DNA from: Paenibacillus koleovorans NBRC 103111
GTDB lineage: Bacteria; Bacillota; Bacilli; Paenibacillales; NBRC-103111
DNA: 44,402 nt
Assembly (NCBI RefSeq): GCF_004000845.1
Contig: NZ_BIMA01000054.1
Coordinates: forward strand, 1-44,402
Reading direction: 5' to 3'
The notes beneath the pieces are model-generated. The model made no database searches and had not been told where the DNA came from. It saw only the letters and a program-made list of their open reading frames with translations. The position numbers were made by a program, and so were the translations under genes. Positions 1 through 8,971 of the stretch are shown here, one piece after another. The first letter of the stretch is position 1. The number at the start of each line of letters is the position of its first letter.

Positions 1-2
1 AA

Positions 3-32
3 TTGTTTCAGTTTGTTTTTTGGTCTTATAAT
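3..32 (+). promoter_or_regulatory. Putative sigma-A promoter
   Basis: TTGTTT at 3-8 and a perfect TATAAT at 27-32 are separated by 18 bp, about 30 bp upstream of the FAD oxidoreductase reading frame. The -10 box matches consensus, while the -35 box keeps only TTG. The window edge limits the view of further upstream elements. Confidence 0.5.
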
Positions 33-63
33 GACGACAGAAAACGATAGGGGGTAGGACACG

Positions 64-1665
64 ATAATAGAATATCAAACAGACATACTGATTGTAGGCG
101 CAAGTTTCGGAGGAGTATCCGCGGCACTGTCCGCCGTCAAGATGGGAAAACGAGTTATCTTGACAGAAGAGACCGGCTGGATCGGCGGTCAGGCAACAGG
201 GCAGGGCGTACCGCTGGATGAGCATCCATGGATTGAAAACTTCGGCCATACCCGCAGCTACTTGACATTTCGAAGCAAGGTCAGGGATTATTACCGCAGA
301 AATTATCCGATGAATGAAAAGGCCCGGCAGGATTTAACCTTGAATCCGGGAGCGTGTTGGGTAAGCGCCCTCGGCTTTGAACCGCGGGTAGGCGAGGCCG
401 TGTTGGAGGAAATGCTTGCTCCATACCGGTCGGCAGGACTTCTATCCATCTTCAAAAGACTTACTCCTGTCAAAGCCATGATAACCGGCGATATCATTCA
501 TGCACTGGAATTTCAATCAATCGATGGAGAAAATGTGACAATAGCGGCCCAATATGTTCTGGACGCTACAGAATTAGGCGATCTTCTGCCCATGTGCGGG
601 GTTGAGCATGTCATAGGTGCCGAAAGCATCAGCCAGACAGGTGAACCTTTGGCTGTGGAAGGAGATGCCCAGCCTCTCAGGCAGCAGCCGTTTACACATC
701 TTATCGCACTATCGCATCACCCGGAAAACGACTTCACGATTCCCAAACCTCTGTCTTATGAGAAATTCCGTCCCAAATTCGCTCATATTACGGCAACAAC
801 TGAACGCAGCGGCGCGATGGCCGGGCTATTTGCGAATAATGACGAGGAAGTGTACCGACAAAGTATATGGAATTTCCGCAGGCACTTTTGCCGGGACAAT
901 TTTGACCAGACCTTATTTACAAGTGATCTTACCGTTCTGATGAACGGGAATGAATACCGTGACGGCGTACTGGCCGGTGTTTCCCAGACGGAAAAACTAA
1001 CTGCGCTTAAAGAGGCAAAAGAACTTTCCCGTTCACTGGTCTATTATCTGCAGTCAGAGCTTGGGTTCAAGGGGCTCTTGCCAAGATCCGACGTTTTCGA
1101 TACTAGCGATGGTCTGGCCGCTCATCCATATATCCGTGAAAGCCGCAGGATAAAAGCCGAGTTTACTATATGCGAACAGGATTTCCGTATCGACATGCAC
1201 CCTGACGGACCGGTTGATTATGCGGACAGCGTAGGAGTATCCGGTTACCGGATCGACATTCATGAAAAGGGAAGAGACGGGGGGCCAAACATTACAACAG
1301 CCGTCCATGGCAAGCATTGGGTGCAGCAGATTTCCCTGGGAGCACTAATACCCGTTCGTCTTCAGAACCTGATTCCTGCCTGTAAGAACATCGGTACGAC
1401 CCACGTTACCAATGGCTCCTTCCGAGTTCATTCCACCGAATGGAATATTGGAGAAGCTGCGGGAGCTTTGGCCGCATACTGCCTCAAAACGGGGGAATCT
1501 CCCCGGGCCGTACGCAATACGAATACCATGCTGGAAGATTTTCAATTCCATCTCGACAGGCTGGGCATTGAAAGAGGCTGGCCCCGTCTAAGCAATTCCT
1601 ATTCATATGCTAGTTATGCGGGAAAAAGGAAAAATTGGTATTTCGGTGAAGCTAAACGGCTTTAG
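64..1665 (+). CDS. FAD-dependent oxidoreductase (FAD_oxidored family)
   Basis: This is a flavoprotein oxidoreductase of unknown substrate, of a kind common in carbohydrate loci of Paenibacillus and Bacteroidetes. The first ATG is at 142, but the frame is open upstream to a TAG at 55-57. The 26 upstream codons encode the FAD-binding dinucleotide fold, with DILIVGASFGGVSAA directly before the ATG, so translation must begin near 61-67. No ATG, GTG or TTG exists there, only ACG at 61 and ATA at 64 and 67, behind a G-rich ribosome site (50-58). I place the start at the ATA at 64, giving about 533 aa. After the Rossmann motif come EETGWIGGQATGQGVP and a long substrate domain, with a C-terminal GEAAGALAAYCL segment that usually contacts the flavin. 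A terminator follows immediately, so the gene is transcribed apart from the importer downstream. A lost start codon or a sequencing error is possible. Family call is good; function is unknown. Confidence 0.8.
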   Translation: MIEYQTDILIVGASFGGVSAALSAVKMGKRVILTEETGWIGGQATGQGVPLDEHPWIENFGHTRSYLTFRSKVRDYYRRNYPMNEKARQDLTLNPGACWVSALGFEPRVGEAVLEEMLAPYRSAGLLSIFKRLTPVKAMITGDIIHALEFQSIDGENVTIAAQYVLDATELGDLLPMCGVEHVIGAESISQTGEPLAVEGDAQPLRQQPFTHLIALSHHPENDFTIPKPLSYEKFRPKFAHITATTERSGAMAGLFANNDEEVYRQSIWNFRRHFCRDNFDQTLFTSDLTVLMNGNEYRDGVLAGVSQTEKLTALKEAKELSRSLVYYLQSELGFKGLLPRSDVFDTSDGLAAHPYIRESRRIKAEFTICEQDFRIDMHPDGPVDYADSVGVSGYRIDIHEKGRDGGPNITTAVHGKHWVQQISLGALIPVRLQNLIPACKNIGTTHVTNGSFRVHSTEWNIGEAAGALAAYCLKTGESPRAVRNTNTMLEDFQFHLDRLGIERGWPRLSNSYSYASYAGKRKNWYFGEAKRL

Positions 1666-1681
1666 CGAGTAACAATCGAAT

Positions 1682-1733
1682 GGAGCTGTCGCAATCGTCA
1701 TAAAACCATAACTTGCGGCAGCTCCTTTTCTTT
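1682..1733 (+). terminator. Rho-independent terminator after FAD oxidoreductase
   Basis: A 13 bp stem pairs 1682-1694 with 1713-1725 (one G-U pair) and is followed by TTTTCTTT. It lies 17 bp after the stop codon and separates this gene from the importer operon. Confidence 0.85.
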
Positions 1734-1759
1734 AAGTTGCGCATTTCCTTTTTGAAGAT

Positions 1760-1798
1760 TGTAGGCGCTTTCACGGCGGCGTAAAATCGGCCTATACT
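1760..1798 (+). promoter_or_regulatory. cre-like CcpA site overlapping a putative promoter
   Basis: Bases 1760-1773 (TGTAGGCGCTTTCA) match the catabolite-responsive element consensus TGWAANCGNTNWCA at every defined position but one. A candidate promoter overlaps it: TTCACG at 1770-1775, 17 bp, then TATACT at 1793-1798. The first gene of the importer starts 37 bp further on. Inference: glucose repression of the operon through CcpA. The consensus was recalled, not searched. Confidence 0.5.
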
Positions 1799-1835
1799 CA
1801 TTCATCATAAATAAAAGAAAGGAAACGGATTCTTA

Positions 1836-2768
1836 ATGACAAACACAACAAGTATATCCATCGCAAAAAAAGTAAAAAAAGGCTTTTTGTCAAATTGGGA
1901 ATTATATGTCATGTTGCTTCCTGCCATAGCGGTGACTTTTGTGTTCTCTTACATTCCCATGTACGGGTTGCAGATCGCCTTCAAAACCACACGTCTCGGC
2001 GCTAATTATTTGAATGGCGATTGGATCGGTTTTGATAATTTTGTCCGCTTTTTTAACTCCGGCTGGTTTGGCATTATCATGAAAAACACGGTTCTTTTAA
2101 GCATCGTAAGCTATTTGATCACATTTCCGTTTACGATATTGCTGGCGCTTATGATTTTCAACTCAGTGAACAAACGAGTGGCTAAATTTACCCAGACATT
2201 TACCTATTTGCCTCACTTGCTTTCAAGTGTTGTGGTGATCGGTATCCTTAACCTGTTTTGTAACGGAGAAACAGGGCTTATCAATATCTTGCTAAGGATA
2301 TTAGGTCTGGACCCGATAAGTTTTTTTGGGAGAAACGATTTGGTGCTGCCGATGTACACGATCACGAATCTATGGCAGCACGTCGGATTTTCGGCCATTG
2401 TGTATTTGGCAGCCCTGAATTCCGTCGACGTTTCCATCATCGAGTCAGCACGTATTGATGGTGCGAATAAATTCAAAATTATGATGAAGATTCAAATCCC
2501 ATGGATTTTACCTGTCATCGTTACGATGCTGATCCTGCATATGGGTCATATGTTAAATGTCTCTGTGGATAAAGTGCTGCTCATGCAGACCGATTTGAAT
2601 ATTTCAGCTTCTGAGGTCATCGGTACCTATGTCTATAAGGCAGGAATAAAAAGCGCGCAATATGGTTTTGCTACGGCTGTGGGTTTGTTTATCAATTGCA
2701 TTAATCTGGTTATGCTGCTACTAGTCAATTGGTTGTCCAAGCGTGTCAGCGATACGTCCATTTTTTAA
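1836..2768 (+). CDS. Sugar ABC transporter permease (LplB type)
   Basis: This is an integral membrane subunit of a CUT1 carbohydrate importer, 310 aa. The N-terminal part has the NWELYVMLLPAIAVTFVFSYIPMYG segment typical of LplB-type permeases, followed by about six hydrophobic helices. The cytoplasmic EAA loop that contacts the ATPase is visible near residue 205 as ESARIDGANKFKIM with a following P. It is the first gene of a three-gene set (two permeases and a lipoprotein) with no ATPase nearby. In Bacillota such importers generally share an MsmK-like ATPase encoded elsewhere. The cre-like site upstream suggests catabolite repression. The transported sugar cannot be read from the sequence; the fucosidases downstream suggest fucose-containing oligosaccharides (inference). 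Confidence 0.9.
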   Translation: MTNTTSISIAKKVKKGFLSNWELYVMLLPAIAVTFVFSYIPMYGLQIAFKTTRLGANYLNGDWIGFDNFVRFFNSGWFGIIMKNTVLLSIVSYLITFPFTILLALMIFNSVNKRVAKFTQTFTYLPHLLSSVVVIGILNLFCNGETGLINILLRILGLDPISFFGRNDLVLPMYTITNLWQHVGFSAIVYLAALNSVDVSIIESARIDGANKFKIMMKIQIPWILPVIVTMLILHMGHMLNVSVDKVLLMQTDLNISASEVIGTYVYKAGIKSAQYGFATAVGLFINCINLVMLLLVNWLSKRVSDTSIF

Positions 2769-2782
2769 CGGGGGTGATGAAT

Positions 2783-3697
2783 ATGAGCGATACATCACTG
2801 AAAAGAAGCTTCAAGCCAAACTCGGGTTTGGATGATCGTATTTTTGATCTTACAGTAACAGTATTTTTACTGATTTTGGGGGTTATGGCGCTGTATCCGC
2901 TTTGGTTTGTACTGATAGCGTCCATAAGCAATCCTTCGGATATTCTTTTGGGCCGTGTCGTTCTATTTCCAAGCGGACTGAATATGGAAGCCTACGTTAA
3001 GCTTCTGCATACACCCAAAATATGGACAGGATACATGAACAGTATCATTTATACCACGGTGGGTACGTTTATTAACCTTGCGGTGACATTGCCGGCAGCT
3101 TTTGCCATGTCGAAGAAAACGCTTCCGGGCCGCAAAATCATCAGTATGTTCTTTATATTTACGATGATATTCAGCGGGGGTCTTATTCCGAGCTTCATGC
3201 TGGTCCGATCGCTGCATATGGTGGACACGATCTGGGCTCTGGTAATACCCGGCGCTTTATCCGTATTCAATATGCTCATCGCCAAAAGCTTTTTTGAGGA
3301 GGGCATACCGGAAAGCATTTATGAAGCGGCCATTATAGACGGAGCTAGTAAATTCCAGTTTTTTTTCCGGTTTGCTCTGCCTTTGTCCAAAGCGATGATA
3401 GCGGTACTTTTTCTCTACTATGCTTTAAGTCATTGGAATGATTACTTCACAGCGCTAATCTACATTAGATCCCCGGAGAAACAGCCGTTGACGATCATCA
3501 TATCGCAACTGGTCGCTAACGCGGATTCAACACTGCTGGAGATGATGCCAAGCGAAGAAGCGTACCACTTACTTATGGAAAAATCACTGATGAAATACGC
3601 CGTCGTGCTTGTGGGTGCAATTCCAATGATCATTTTGTATCCGTTTCTGCAGAAATATCTGATTCAAGGGGTTATGTTAGGCTCAGTAAAAGGCTAA
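2783..3697 (+). CDS. Sugar ABC transporter permease (YtcP/CarB type)
   Basis: This is the second membrane subunit of the importer, about 304 aa. I chose ATG 2783 because GGGGGTGA at 2770-2777 gives normal spacing; an ATG at 2777 is too close, and the open frame extends back to 2729 inside the preceding gene without a ribosome site. Features include a membrane-spanning N-terminus (LTVTVFLLILGVMALYPLWF), the FTMIFSGGLIPSFML helix and the EAA loop EAAIIDGASKFQFFFRFALP, which contacts the ATPase. The C-terminus LIQGVMLGSVKG is the standard ending of this subfamily. It starts 14 bp after the LplB-type permease stop and is probably translationally linked. It acts in the cytoplasmic membrane with the flanking gene products. 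Confidence 0.9.
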   Translation: MSDTSLKRSFKPNSGLDDRIFDLTVTVFLLILGVMALYPLWFVLIASISNPSDILLGRVVLFPSGLNMEAYVKLLHTPKIWTGYMNSIIYTTVGTFINLAVTLPAAFAMSKKTLPGRKIISMFFIFTMIFSGGLIPSFMLVRSLHMVDTIWALVIPGALSVFNMLIAKSFFEEGIPESIYEAAIIDGASKFQFFFRFALPLSKAMIAVLFLYYALSHWNDYFTALIYIRSPEKQPLTIIISQLVANADSTLLEMMPSEEAYHLLMEKSLMKYAVVLVGAIPMIILYPFLQKYLIQGVMLGSVKG

Positions 3698-3783
3698 GGG
3701 TGATCATGTTTGATCGTGTTGCTCAGACGCAGCACGGGAAAACGTCACAATATAAACAATTATTTAATGGGAGGGTTTATTGT

Positions 3784-5454
3784 ATGAGTTTGAAACGAAT
3801 GCAAAAGTTGTTACTCCTGGTCATGGTTCCGGTTATTGGGCTGTCCATGACGGCCTGTACCGCAAATTCGAAAGATCCGTCTGCCAGTTCAACAGCAGAA
3901 CCAAGTCCAACCGGAACAGAGAAGGCCGGCATCACCTTTCCCCTTCCGAAAGCCTATACATTTACAATTGCAGGCGTTAACGGCACGGATGGCGAAAATC
4001 CGGAGCAAACCGCGTTTTTTAAAAAATTGGCGGAAAAAACCAACGTCAACATCAAGTATATCAGCTTAGGTGCGGATATGGCCGGAGCCACTGAAAAACT
4101 GAATGTGCTTTTGGGTACGAAAGACGCTCCGGATGCGATTATGGGCGCATCTGCCATGAATGAAACCTTTTTGGCCATGTACGCAAAAGAAGGGTTTTTG
4201 GTTCCGATGAACAAGTACCTGAAAGATCCGAAGGTTATGCCTGTATTCAACAGCAGAATCCTCAAAGAAAATCCTGATATGCTGACAGGAATCGCATCGC
4301 CGGATGGCAATATATACTCGCTGCCCTATGTAAATCAGGTTCCCGGCACCTATTTGGAAAGTCCTATATGGATCAATAAAGTATGGCTGGATAATCTTGG
4401 GCTGTCTGTACCGAAGACACTTGCCGAGTTGGAAAATGTTATGGAGGCTTTCGCCACGAAGGACGCTAATGGAAACGGCGATCCGGCGGATGAAATTCCG
4501 CTGCTGGCTCGTAACGGTGCCGGGTTTGAACACCTGGAAGCCTGGCTCTCCTTATGGGGCATACCTACAAAAGACAGCACATTTGAGAATTTTGTATACG
4601 TGAAGGACGGAAAAGTTATTTTCGCTCCTACGTCGAAAGATTACCAGGCTTATATAAAAACCATGCAAAAATGGTATGCAAAAAAATGGCTGTGGAATGA
4701 GTATTTTACAGGCTCTTCTCAGACTTTCAGCGCGATCCAAAATGATGCCAACGCAGCAAAATACGGTATACTCACGTCAAAGAACCCTGCCGGGAAGTTC
4801 GCCAATCAGTACATTGCCATTTTGCCCCCGGTTGTAGAGGGCTACAAACCGAAATCCTATTTGAATCCGGCCTATTTATCCGGAAGTAAAGGTCAGTTTG
4901 AACTGACAAGCAATAGCAAAAACGCGGATATCCTGATGGCTTTCATTGATCAGTTTTACCTTATGGAGAATACGCTGGAAGCTTACAACGGAATCGCAAA
5001 TGAAGACCCGAGGCTGTCTTTGAACAACAATGTTTATACGGTTAATGCCCTGCCTGCTACCGAACTAGGAAAATATGCAACAAATACGTTTAGAAACTTC
5101 TTTACAAACAACCTTCCAGGAGCCGTGCTTGAATCGGATTATAAGAATGGAAAAGTTGCCATGAGCGCGGCTGATAAAGTAAAGGGAGAAACCTACCAGT
5201 TGTATGATAAAGCAGGCGTAATCAGCACTGAAGTATGGCCGCGCCCTTATTTGGACCCGAATGACGCGACAAAGCTGAATGAAATGAGAACGGATATTTT
5301 CAATACAGTGAGCAAGTACAGAGCTTCCTGGATAACAGGGCAATCCGATATCGACAAAGAATGGGACGCTTATTTGAATGCCTTGAAGTCAATGAAGGTA
5401 AACGATTTAGTCAGCATTATGCAGAAAACATACGATAACTATAAGTCGCACTAG
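3784..5454 (+). CDS. Extracellular sugar-binding lipoprotein (LplA type)
   Basis: This is the substrate-binding protein of the importer, 556 aa, anchored outside the membrane. I chose ATG 3784 because GGGAGGG at 3769-3775 sits 8 bp before it; the longer open frame from 3700 lacks a ribosome site and would put residues ahead of the signal peptide. The signal sequence runs from basic KRMQK through a hydrophobic core to a lipobox-like LSMTAC, with the lipidated Cys at residue 25. A Ser/Thr/Pro-rich linker follows, then the large binding domain (family SBP_bac_1). The length of over 500 aa is typical of LplA-type proteins that bind oligosaccharides. It is third in the operon, 86 bp after the permease, and a terminator follows. 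Ligand unknown; fucosylated oligosaccharide is an inference from the neighbours. Confidence 0.9.
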   Translation: MSLKRMQKLLLLVMVPVIGLSMTACTANSKDPSASSTAEPSPTGTEKAGITFPLPKAYTFTIAGVNGTDGENPEQTAFFKKLAEKTNVNIKYISLGADMAGATEKLNVLLGTKDAPDAIMGASAMNETFLAMYAKEGFLVPMNKYLKDPKVMPVFNSRILKENPDMLTGIASPDGNIYSLPYVNQVPGTYLESPIWINKVWLDNLGLSVPKTLAELENVMEAFATKDANGNGDPADEIPLLARNGAGFEHLEAWLSLWGIPTKDSTFENFVYVKDGKVIFAPTSKDYQAYIKTMQKWYAKKWLWNEYFTGSSQTFSAIQNDANAAKYGILTSKNPAGKFANQYIAILPPVVEGYKPKSYLNPAYLSGSKGQFELTSNSKNADILMAFIDQFYLMENTLEAYNGIANEDPRLSLNNNVYTVNALPATELGKYATNTFRNFFTNNLPGAVLESDYKNGKVAMSAADKVKGETYQLYDKAGVISTEVWPRPYLDPNDATKLNEMRTDIFNTVSKYRASWITGQSDIDKEWDAYLNALKSMKVNDLVSIMQKTYDNYKSH

Positions 5455-5470
5455 AGATTGAATGAATAGC

Positions 5471-5509
5471 TGGCAAAACAGATAGAGTTAAATCTATCTG
5501 TTTTTGCCA
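5471..5509. terminator. Terminator hairpin after binding-protein gene
   Basis: CAGATAGA and TCTATCTG form a stem around GTTAAA, flanked by AAAA on the left and TTTTT on the right. The pairing can extend to TGGCAAAA...TTTTGCCA. The flanking tracts allow termination in either direction. The hairpin lies between the lipoprotein gene and the FAH gene, so the enzymes downstream may be read through or have a separate promoter. Confidence 0.7.
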
Positions 5510-5546
5510 AGCCCATTGTGATACCCGCAGAATTGGAGGCTTTTCT

Positions 5547-7304
5547 ATGAAGCTCGCAAGTTTTTTAGTTGACGGTCAGGAACGATTCGGCTTTGTACTG
5601 CTTCATCCGGTAACAGGCGATGAACTGCTAGTAGAGCCCGGCAAGGCCGAAAAAGATATCATCCATTACGCAGTCAGCAAAACGTCAGGTTACCAGTTCA
5701 GTGTGCCGCGCTTTCTCTCCCCGAAGCACTGGCCTTTGACGATGCACGGGTTTCTGGAGCTTGGCGAAGAAGGAATGGACACGCTTAGAAAGCTGGTTAG
5801 CTTCACAGAAAGATTTGTTGAGCAATCAGACGGTTTTTCAGTGCTGGCCAGAGCTGGTCATCTGTTAAAAGACGTGAAGCTCTTGCCGCCGGTTCCCGAA
5901 CCGAGACTTCTGCTGGGGATTGTGGGCAACTGCCCTGGATTTAGTCGCAATCACGTCAATATCAGGCACATCAACCTGATACCGCAGGCACATCAACGAC
6001 ATCTGGGGAGCGCGATCGGGAATGGAGAGCCATTTGTCATTAGAAGACCTAAGGGACGAAGCGTGAGTATGTCTTTTAATGCAGAACTTGGCGTGATTAT
6101 CGGTAAAGCCGGCAAGGACATACCCGTGGAGGAAGCTATGTCTTATGTTGCGGGATATACGGTGGTCACGGATACCGCGCACGGGTATTACAATGTGGAC
6201 TACGGCGAGATGAGCAAACATAGCGATCCGATTTCCATTATGGCTTATGGATGGACACACAAAAACACCGACATCAGCTGTGCGGTGGGACCCTATCTCG
6301 TTACAAAGGACGAAGTCGGACATCCATACGATCTAATGCTCTACTCAAGGACGAACGGTATGCTTCGGGATCGAGCCAATACTTGTTCTACGCTGGTGGG
6401 CGTTGAGCGAACAATCGCTTATTTCAGCTCATTCATGGAACTGCTGCCTGGCGATGTCATTCATATGGGAGCAAACGGCAAGGACGGCATTGGGATTGAT
6501 ATGGATCATCATGTTGGCTGTGAGACGATCGAGGTGGAATGTGAGATAGAAAAACTGGGTGTTCTACGAAATACGGTCACTTATCTGGATGATGAAGAAA
6601 TAGAGGAGAAACGTAGCGAAATCAGCGCTTCTACGCCAATGAAGGCAGAAGAATGGAGTCTGGGGAAAGCGCGCAACTTCGTCATTACTTACGCCAACAC
6701 TCAAGCAAGCGTTCTGGATCATGGCTGCCAGGCGTCGCCAATCCCGCGTTATCTTTGGAGTGTCGCTTCCGCCCTTTCCAGCAGAACGTCCTACTTGCCT
6801 GATGAAAAGGAAGAACTGTACGTAACCGCCGAAATAGCCGTGGTGATAGGTAAGACAATCAAATGGGCGGACAAGGAAAATTTGTCGGACTGTATACTTG
6901 GCTATCTTCCTCTGGTTAGCGTTACAGATAAGCGACTCTCGCAGCAGGTCATACACCCGGCGCTTGCAAGGGAGAGCGAAATGCCGGAAATTTACGCAAG
7001 ATGGGCCGACGGATGTAATATGACTTGCGATGCCGTTACGCCTCTTTCGAAAGACGAGCTGGCACAGATGACTGTGTTTCTTGAAATTGACGGAGAACGG
7101 GTGATGGATGCCAAGTACGAGGATTATATCTGTAAGGCGGAAGATGTGATAGAGATGATCGGTTATGGTTCAACACTGTTTGCGGGCGACGTCATATCGC
7201 TGGGCGGGCTGTGCGCGCCAGTAGTGATTCCCTCCGGACATACTGCCGTGCGCATTGCAATGAAATCGTCGGGAATGCCTGATCTATCGCTCGCTTTACA
7301 ATAA
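5547..7304 (+). CDS. Tandem fumarylacetoacetate hydrolase (FAH)-fold protein
   Basis: This 585-aa protein contains two FAH-fold catalytic modules in one chain: about 113-340 and 377-575, after an N-terminal FAH-like cap (1-110). FAH enzymes cleave C-C bonds or decarboxylate diketo and keto-enol acids using a divalent metal held by an E-x-E pair and an Asp. Module 1 has NAELGVIIGK (178-187) and Asp 209; module 2 has TAEIAVVIGK (427-436) and Asp 461. Thus the second Glu and the Asp are kept, but the first Glu of E-x-E is Asn or Thr in both copies. HpcE/HpaG is a known two-module relative. Start: GGAGG before ATG 5547. The YhcH-like gene follows after 29 bp. Inference: hydrolysis of a 2,4-diketo-3-deoxy sugar acid, as in the non-phosphorylated L-fucose and L-rhamnose routes. 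The missing ligands make activity uncertain. Confidence 0.8.
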   Translation: MKLASFLVDGQERFGFVLLHPVTGDELLVEPGKAEKDIIHYAVSKTSGYQFSVPRFLSPKHWPLTMHGFLELGEEGMDTLRKLVSFTERFVEQSDGFSVLARAGHLLKDVKLLPPVPEPRLLLGIVGNCPGFSRNHVNIRHINLIPQAHQRHLGSAIGNGEPFVIRRPKGRSVSMSFNAELGVIIGKAGKDIPVEEAMSYVAGYTVVTDTAHGYYNVDYGEMSKHSDPISIMAYGWTHKNTDISCAVGPYLVTKDEVGHPYDLMLYSRTNGMLRDRANTCSTLVGVERTIAYFSSFMELLPGDVIHMGANGKDGIGIDMDHHVGCETIEVECEIEKLGVLRNTVTYLDDEEIEEKRSEISASTPMKAEEWSLGKARNFVITYANTQASVLDHGCQASPIPRYLWSVASALSSRTSYLPDEKEELYVTAEIAVVIGKTIKWADKENLSDCILGYLPLVSVTDKRLSQQVIHPALARESEMPEIYARWADGCNMTCDAVTPLSKDELAQMTVFLEIDGERVMDAKYEDYICKAEDVIEMIGYGSTLFAGDVISLGGLCAPVVIPSGHTAVRIAMKSSGMPDLSLALQ

Positions 7305-7333
7305 TCCGAAGGACGAAAGGCAGGAGTAACAAC

Positions 7334-7789
7334 ATGATAGTGGATAGTATCAAGCAACTAAAAAGTTATGAAAGTCTGATCCCGGGAATTACAAAAATAA
7401 TGGAGTTTATATCCGGCTGCTCCGACCAGACGAAAAACGGTCGTTATGATATCGATGGGGATCGTATTTACGCCAGTGTATTTGAATATGACACTGTTGC
7501 GCCGGATGAGATGAAATGGGAAAGTCATCGGGAATGTATGGATCTGCATGTACCGTTGACGGGTGAAGAATGCATTTTTTGGGCGCCTGTCGAAGAACTT
7601 GCCAGCATAGTGGATTACAACCCTGACAATGATTGCGAATTTTATAAAGGAGAATACAGACAGCTATTGAAAGCGACGTTTGGACAGTTCCTTTTCTTTT
7701 TTCCTGCGGATGGTCATAAGGTTAAATGTCATTTGAATAGTTCCAGCCATGTTAAAAAGGTTGTTATTAAGATTAGAACTACATTCTAG
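7334..7789 (+). CDS. YhcH/YjgK/YiaL family protein
   Basis: This 151-aa cytoplasmic protein is full length for the YhcH/YjgK/YiaL (DUF386) family, a cupin-like beta fold with a metal site. Family features visible are the start MIVDSI, the central ESHRECMDLHVPLTGEE with its histidines, and FFPADGHKVKCH near the C-terminus. Members lie in sialic acid, ulosonic acid and other sugar loci, and are thought to act as anomerases or isomerases on free sugars; the exact reaction here is unknown. Start: AGGAG before ATG 7334. It lies 29 bp after the tandem FAH gene and 65 bp before an SGNH esterase, so it fits a shared transcript for breakdown of an imported sugar. Confidence 0.85.
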   Translation: MIVDSIKQLKSYESLIPGITKIMEFISGCSDQTKNGRYDIDGDRIYASVFEYDTVAPDEMKWESHRECMDLHVPLTGEECIFWAPVEELASIVDYNPDNDCEFYKGEYRQLLKATFGQFLFFFPADGHKVKCHLNSSSHVKKVVIKIRTTF

Positions 7790-7854
7790 TGATAGGATTA
7801 AACCGTTTTAGCTGGAGGAGGTAGGCGGAAATTTAGAGAGGAAGTGGTAGAGCA

Positions 7855-8925
7855 ATGGAAAAGCCTTTATTTAATACATTCCATGCACTGAATGAAAGAA
7901 AAAAATTGACCATAGCCTATTTCGGAGGATCGATTACAGAAGGGAGCGGCGCTTCCGAACCATCAAAGAGTAGTTGGAGGGCCATGACTACATCCTGGTT
8001 CAGGCAGAGTTATCTGAATTGCGAAATTACTGAAATACAGGCTGCTATAGGAGGTACCGGCTCGGACCTTGGGGCTTACAGATGCCGGACCGACCTCCTG
8101 GGGGGAGAGCCTGATTTGGTATTCATTGAATTTGCCGTTAATGATAATAAGAAGGATGAAGAATGGATATTGTGCTCCATGGAAGGAATTGTGCGGCAGA
8201 TTTGGAATCATAATTTCAATGCAGATATAGTATTCGTATATACAATAACCAAGGAAATGGCTAAGACATATGAGTTTGATTGTGCCCCCCGTACTATAGA
8301 ATTGCATCAAAAAATAGCAGACTATTATGAAATCCCGTCTGTTAATTTGGGGAAAAAATTATGGCAATATGTCGGAACCGGTTTGAGTACGTGGGAAGAG
8401 CTTTTGCCGGATGCGGTACATCCTTCGGATAAAGGTTATAAAATATATGCGGATGAAATGCAGAGATTTCTTTCGGCATGCATAGCACCGGGGCAGATAG
8501 AAAGGAGTTTAGAATATTCAGTAACCTCAAGGGCTCTTGACAAGGGGAGACTTGTTGATGCTTGGGAGCTTTACCAGGAACCATGGGAAAAGGATATTAG
8601 CTCACTGGCAAGAAGATATCCGCATATGCTCGTATGCGGTACGCCAGGCGCGGAACTTGAATATAAGTTTAAAGGCAGATCAATCGGATTATATTGGTTA
8701 ATCGCACCAGATTCGGGTGACATGGAGTGGAGTGTGGATGGAAACAAGCCGAGAAGACAATCAAGCTGGGATAAACATGCTCTGAACTTTACAAGGGCTG
8801 GTTATTGCATACTTGACCCTCATCTTGAAACGGGCGAACATGTGCTAAAGATAAAAGTGCTGCAGGAGAAACAACCGCAGTCTGAAGGAAATTGGATAAG
8901 AATCGGAGCCGTTTTAGTGGATTAA
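7855..8925 (+). CDS. SGNH/GDSL esterase with C-terminal beta domain
   Basis: This 356-aa protein has no signal peptide and is probably a cytoplasmic carbohydrate esterase. SGNH blocks: block I GGSIT with nucleophile Ser 26, block II Gly in IGGTGSDLG (about 65-73), block III VND with Asn 96, and block V DAVHP with Asp 186 and His 189, completing the Ser-Asp-His triad. The N-terminal catalytic domain (about 1-200) is followed by about 150 residues with WELYQEPWEK and GLYWLIAPDSGDMEWSVDG, likely a beta sandwich for binding. Base use is more AT-rich than in the fucosidase genes that follow. Inference: removes acetyl groups from imported oligosaccharides so that glycosidases can act. Substrate not determinable. 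Confidence 0.85.
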   Translation: MEKPLFNTFHALNERKKLTIAYFGGSITEGSGASEPSKSSWRAMTTSWFRQSYLNCEITEIQAAIGGTGSDLGAYRCRTDLLGGEPDLVFIEFAVNDNKKDEEWILCSMEGIVRQIWNHNFNADIVFVYTITKEMAKTYEFDCAPRTIELHQKIADYYEIPSVNLGKKLWQYVGTGLSTWEELLPDAVHPSDKGYKIYADEMQRFLSACIAPGQIERSLEYSVTSRALDKGRLVDAWELYQEPWEKDISSLARRYPHMLVCGTPGAELEYKFKGRSIGLYWLIAPDSGDMEWSVDGNKPRRQSSWDKHALNFTRAGYCILDPHLETGEHVLKIKVLQEKQPQSEGNWIRIGAVLVD

Positions 8926-8971
8926 AAACCAAAGGACGGAGCGACTACAATCGAAGCGAAGGTTCGAGGCG

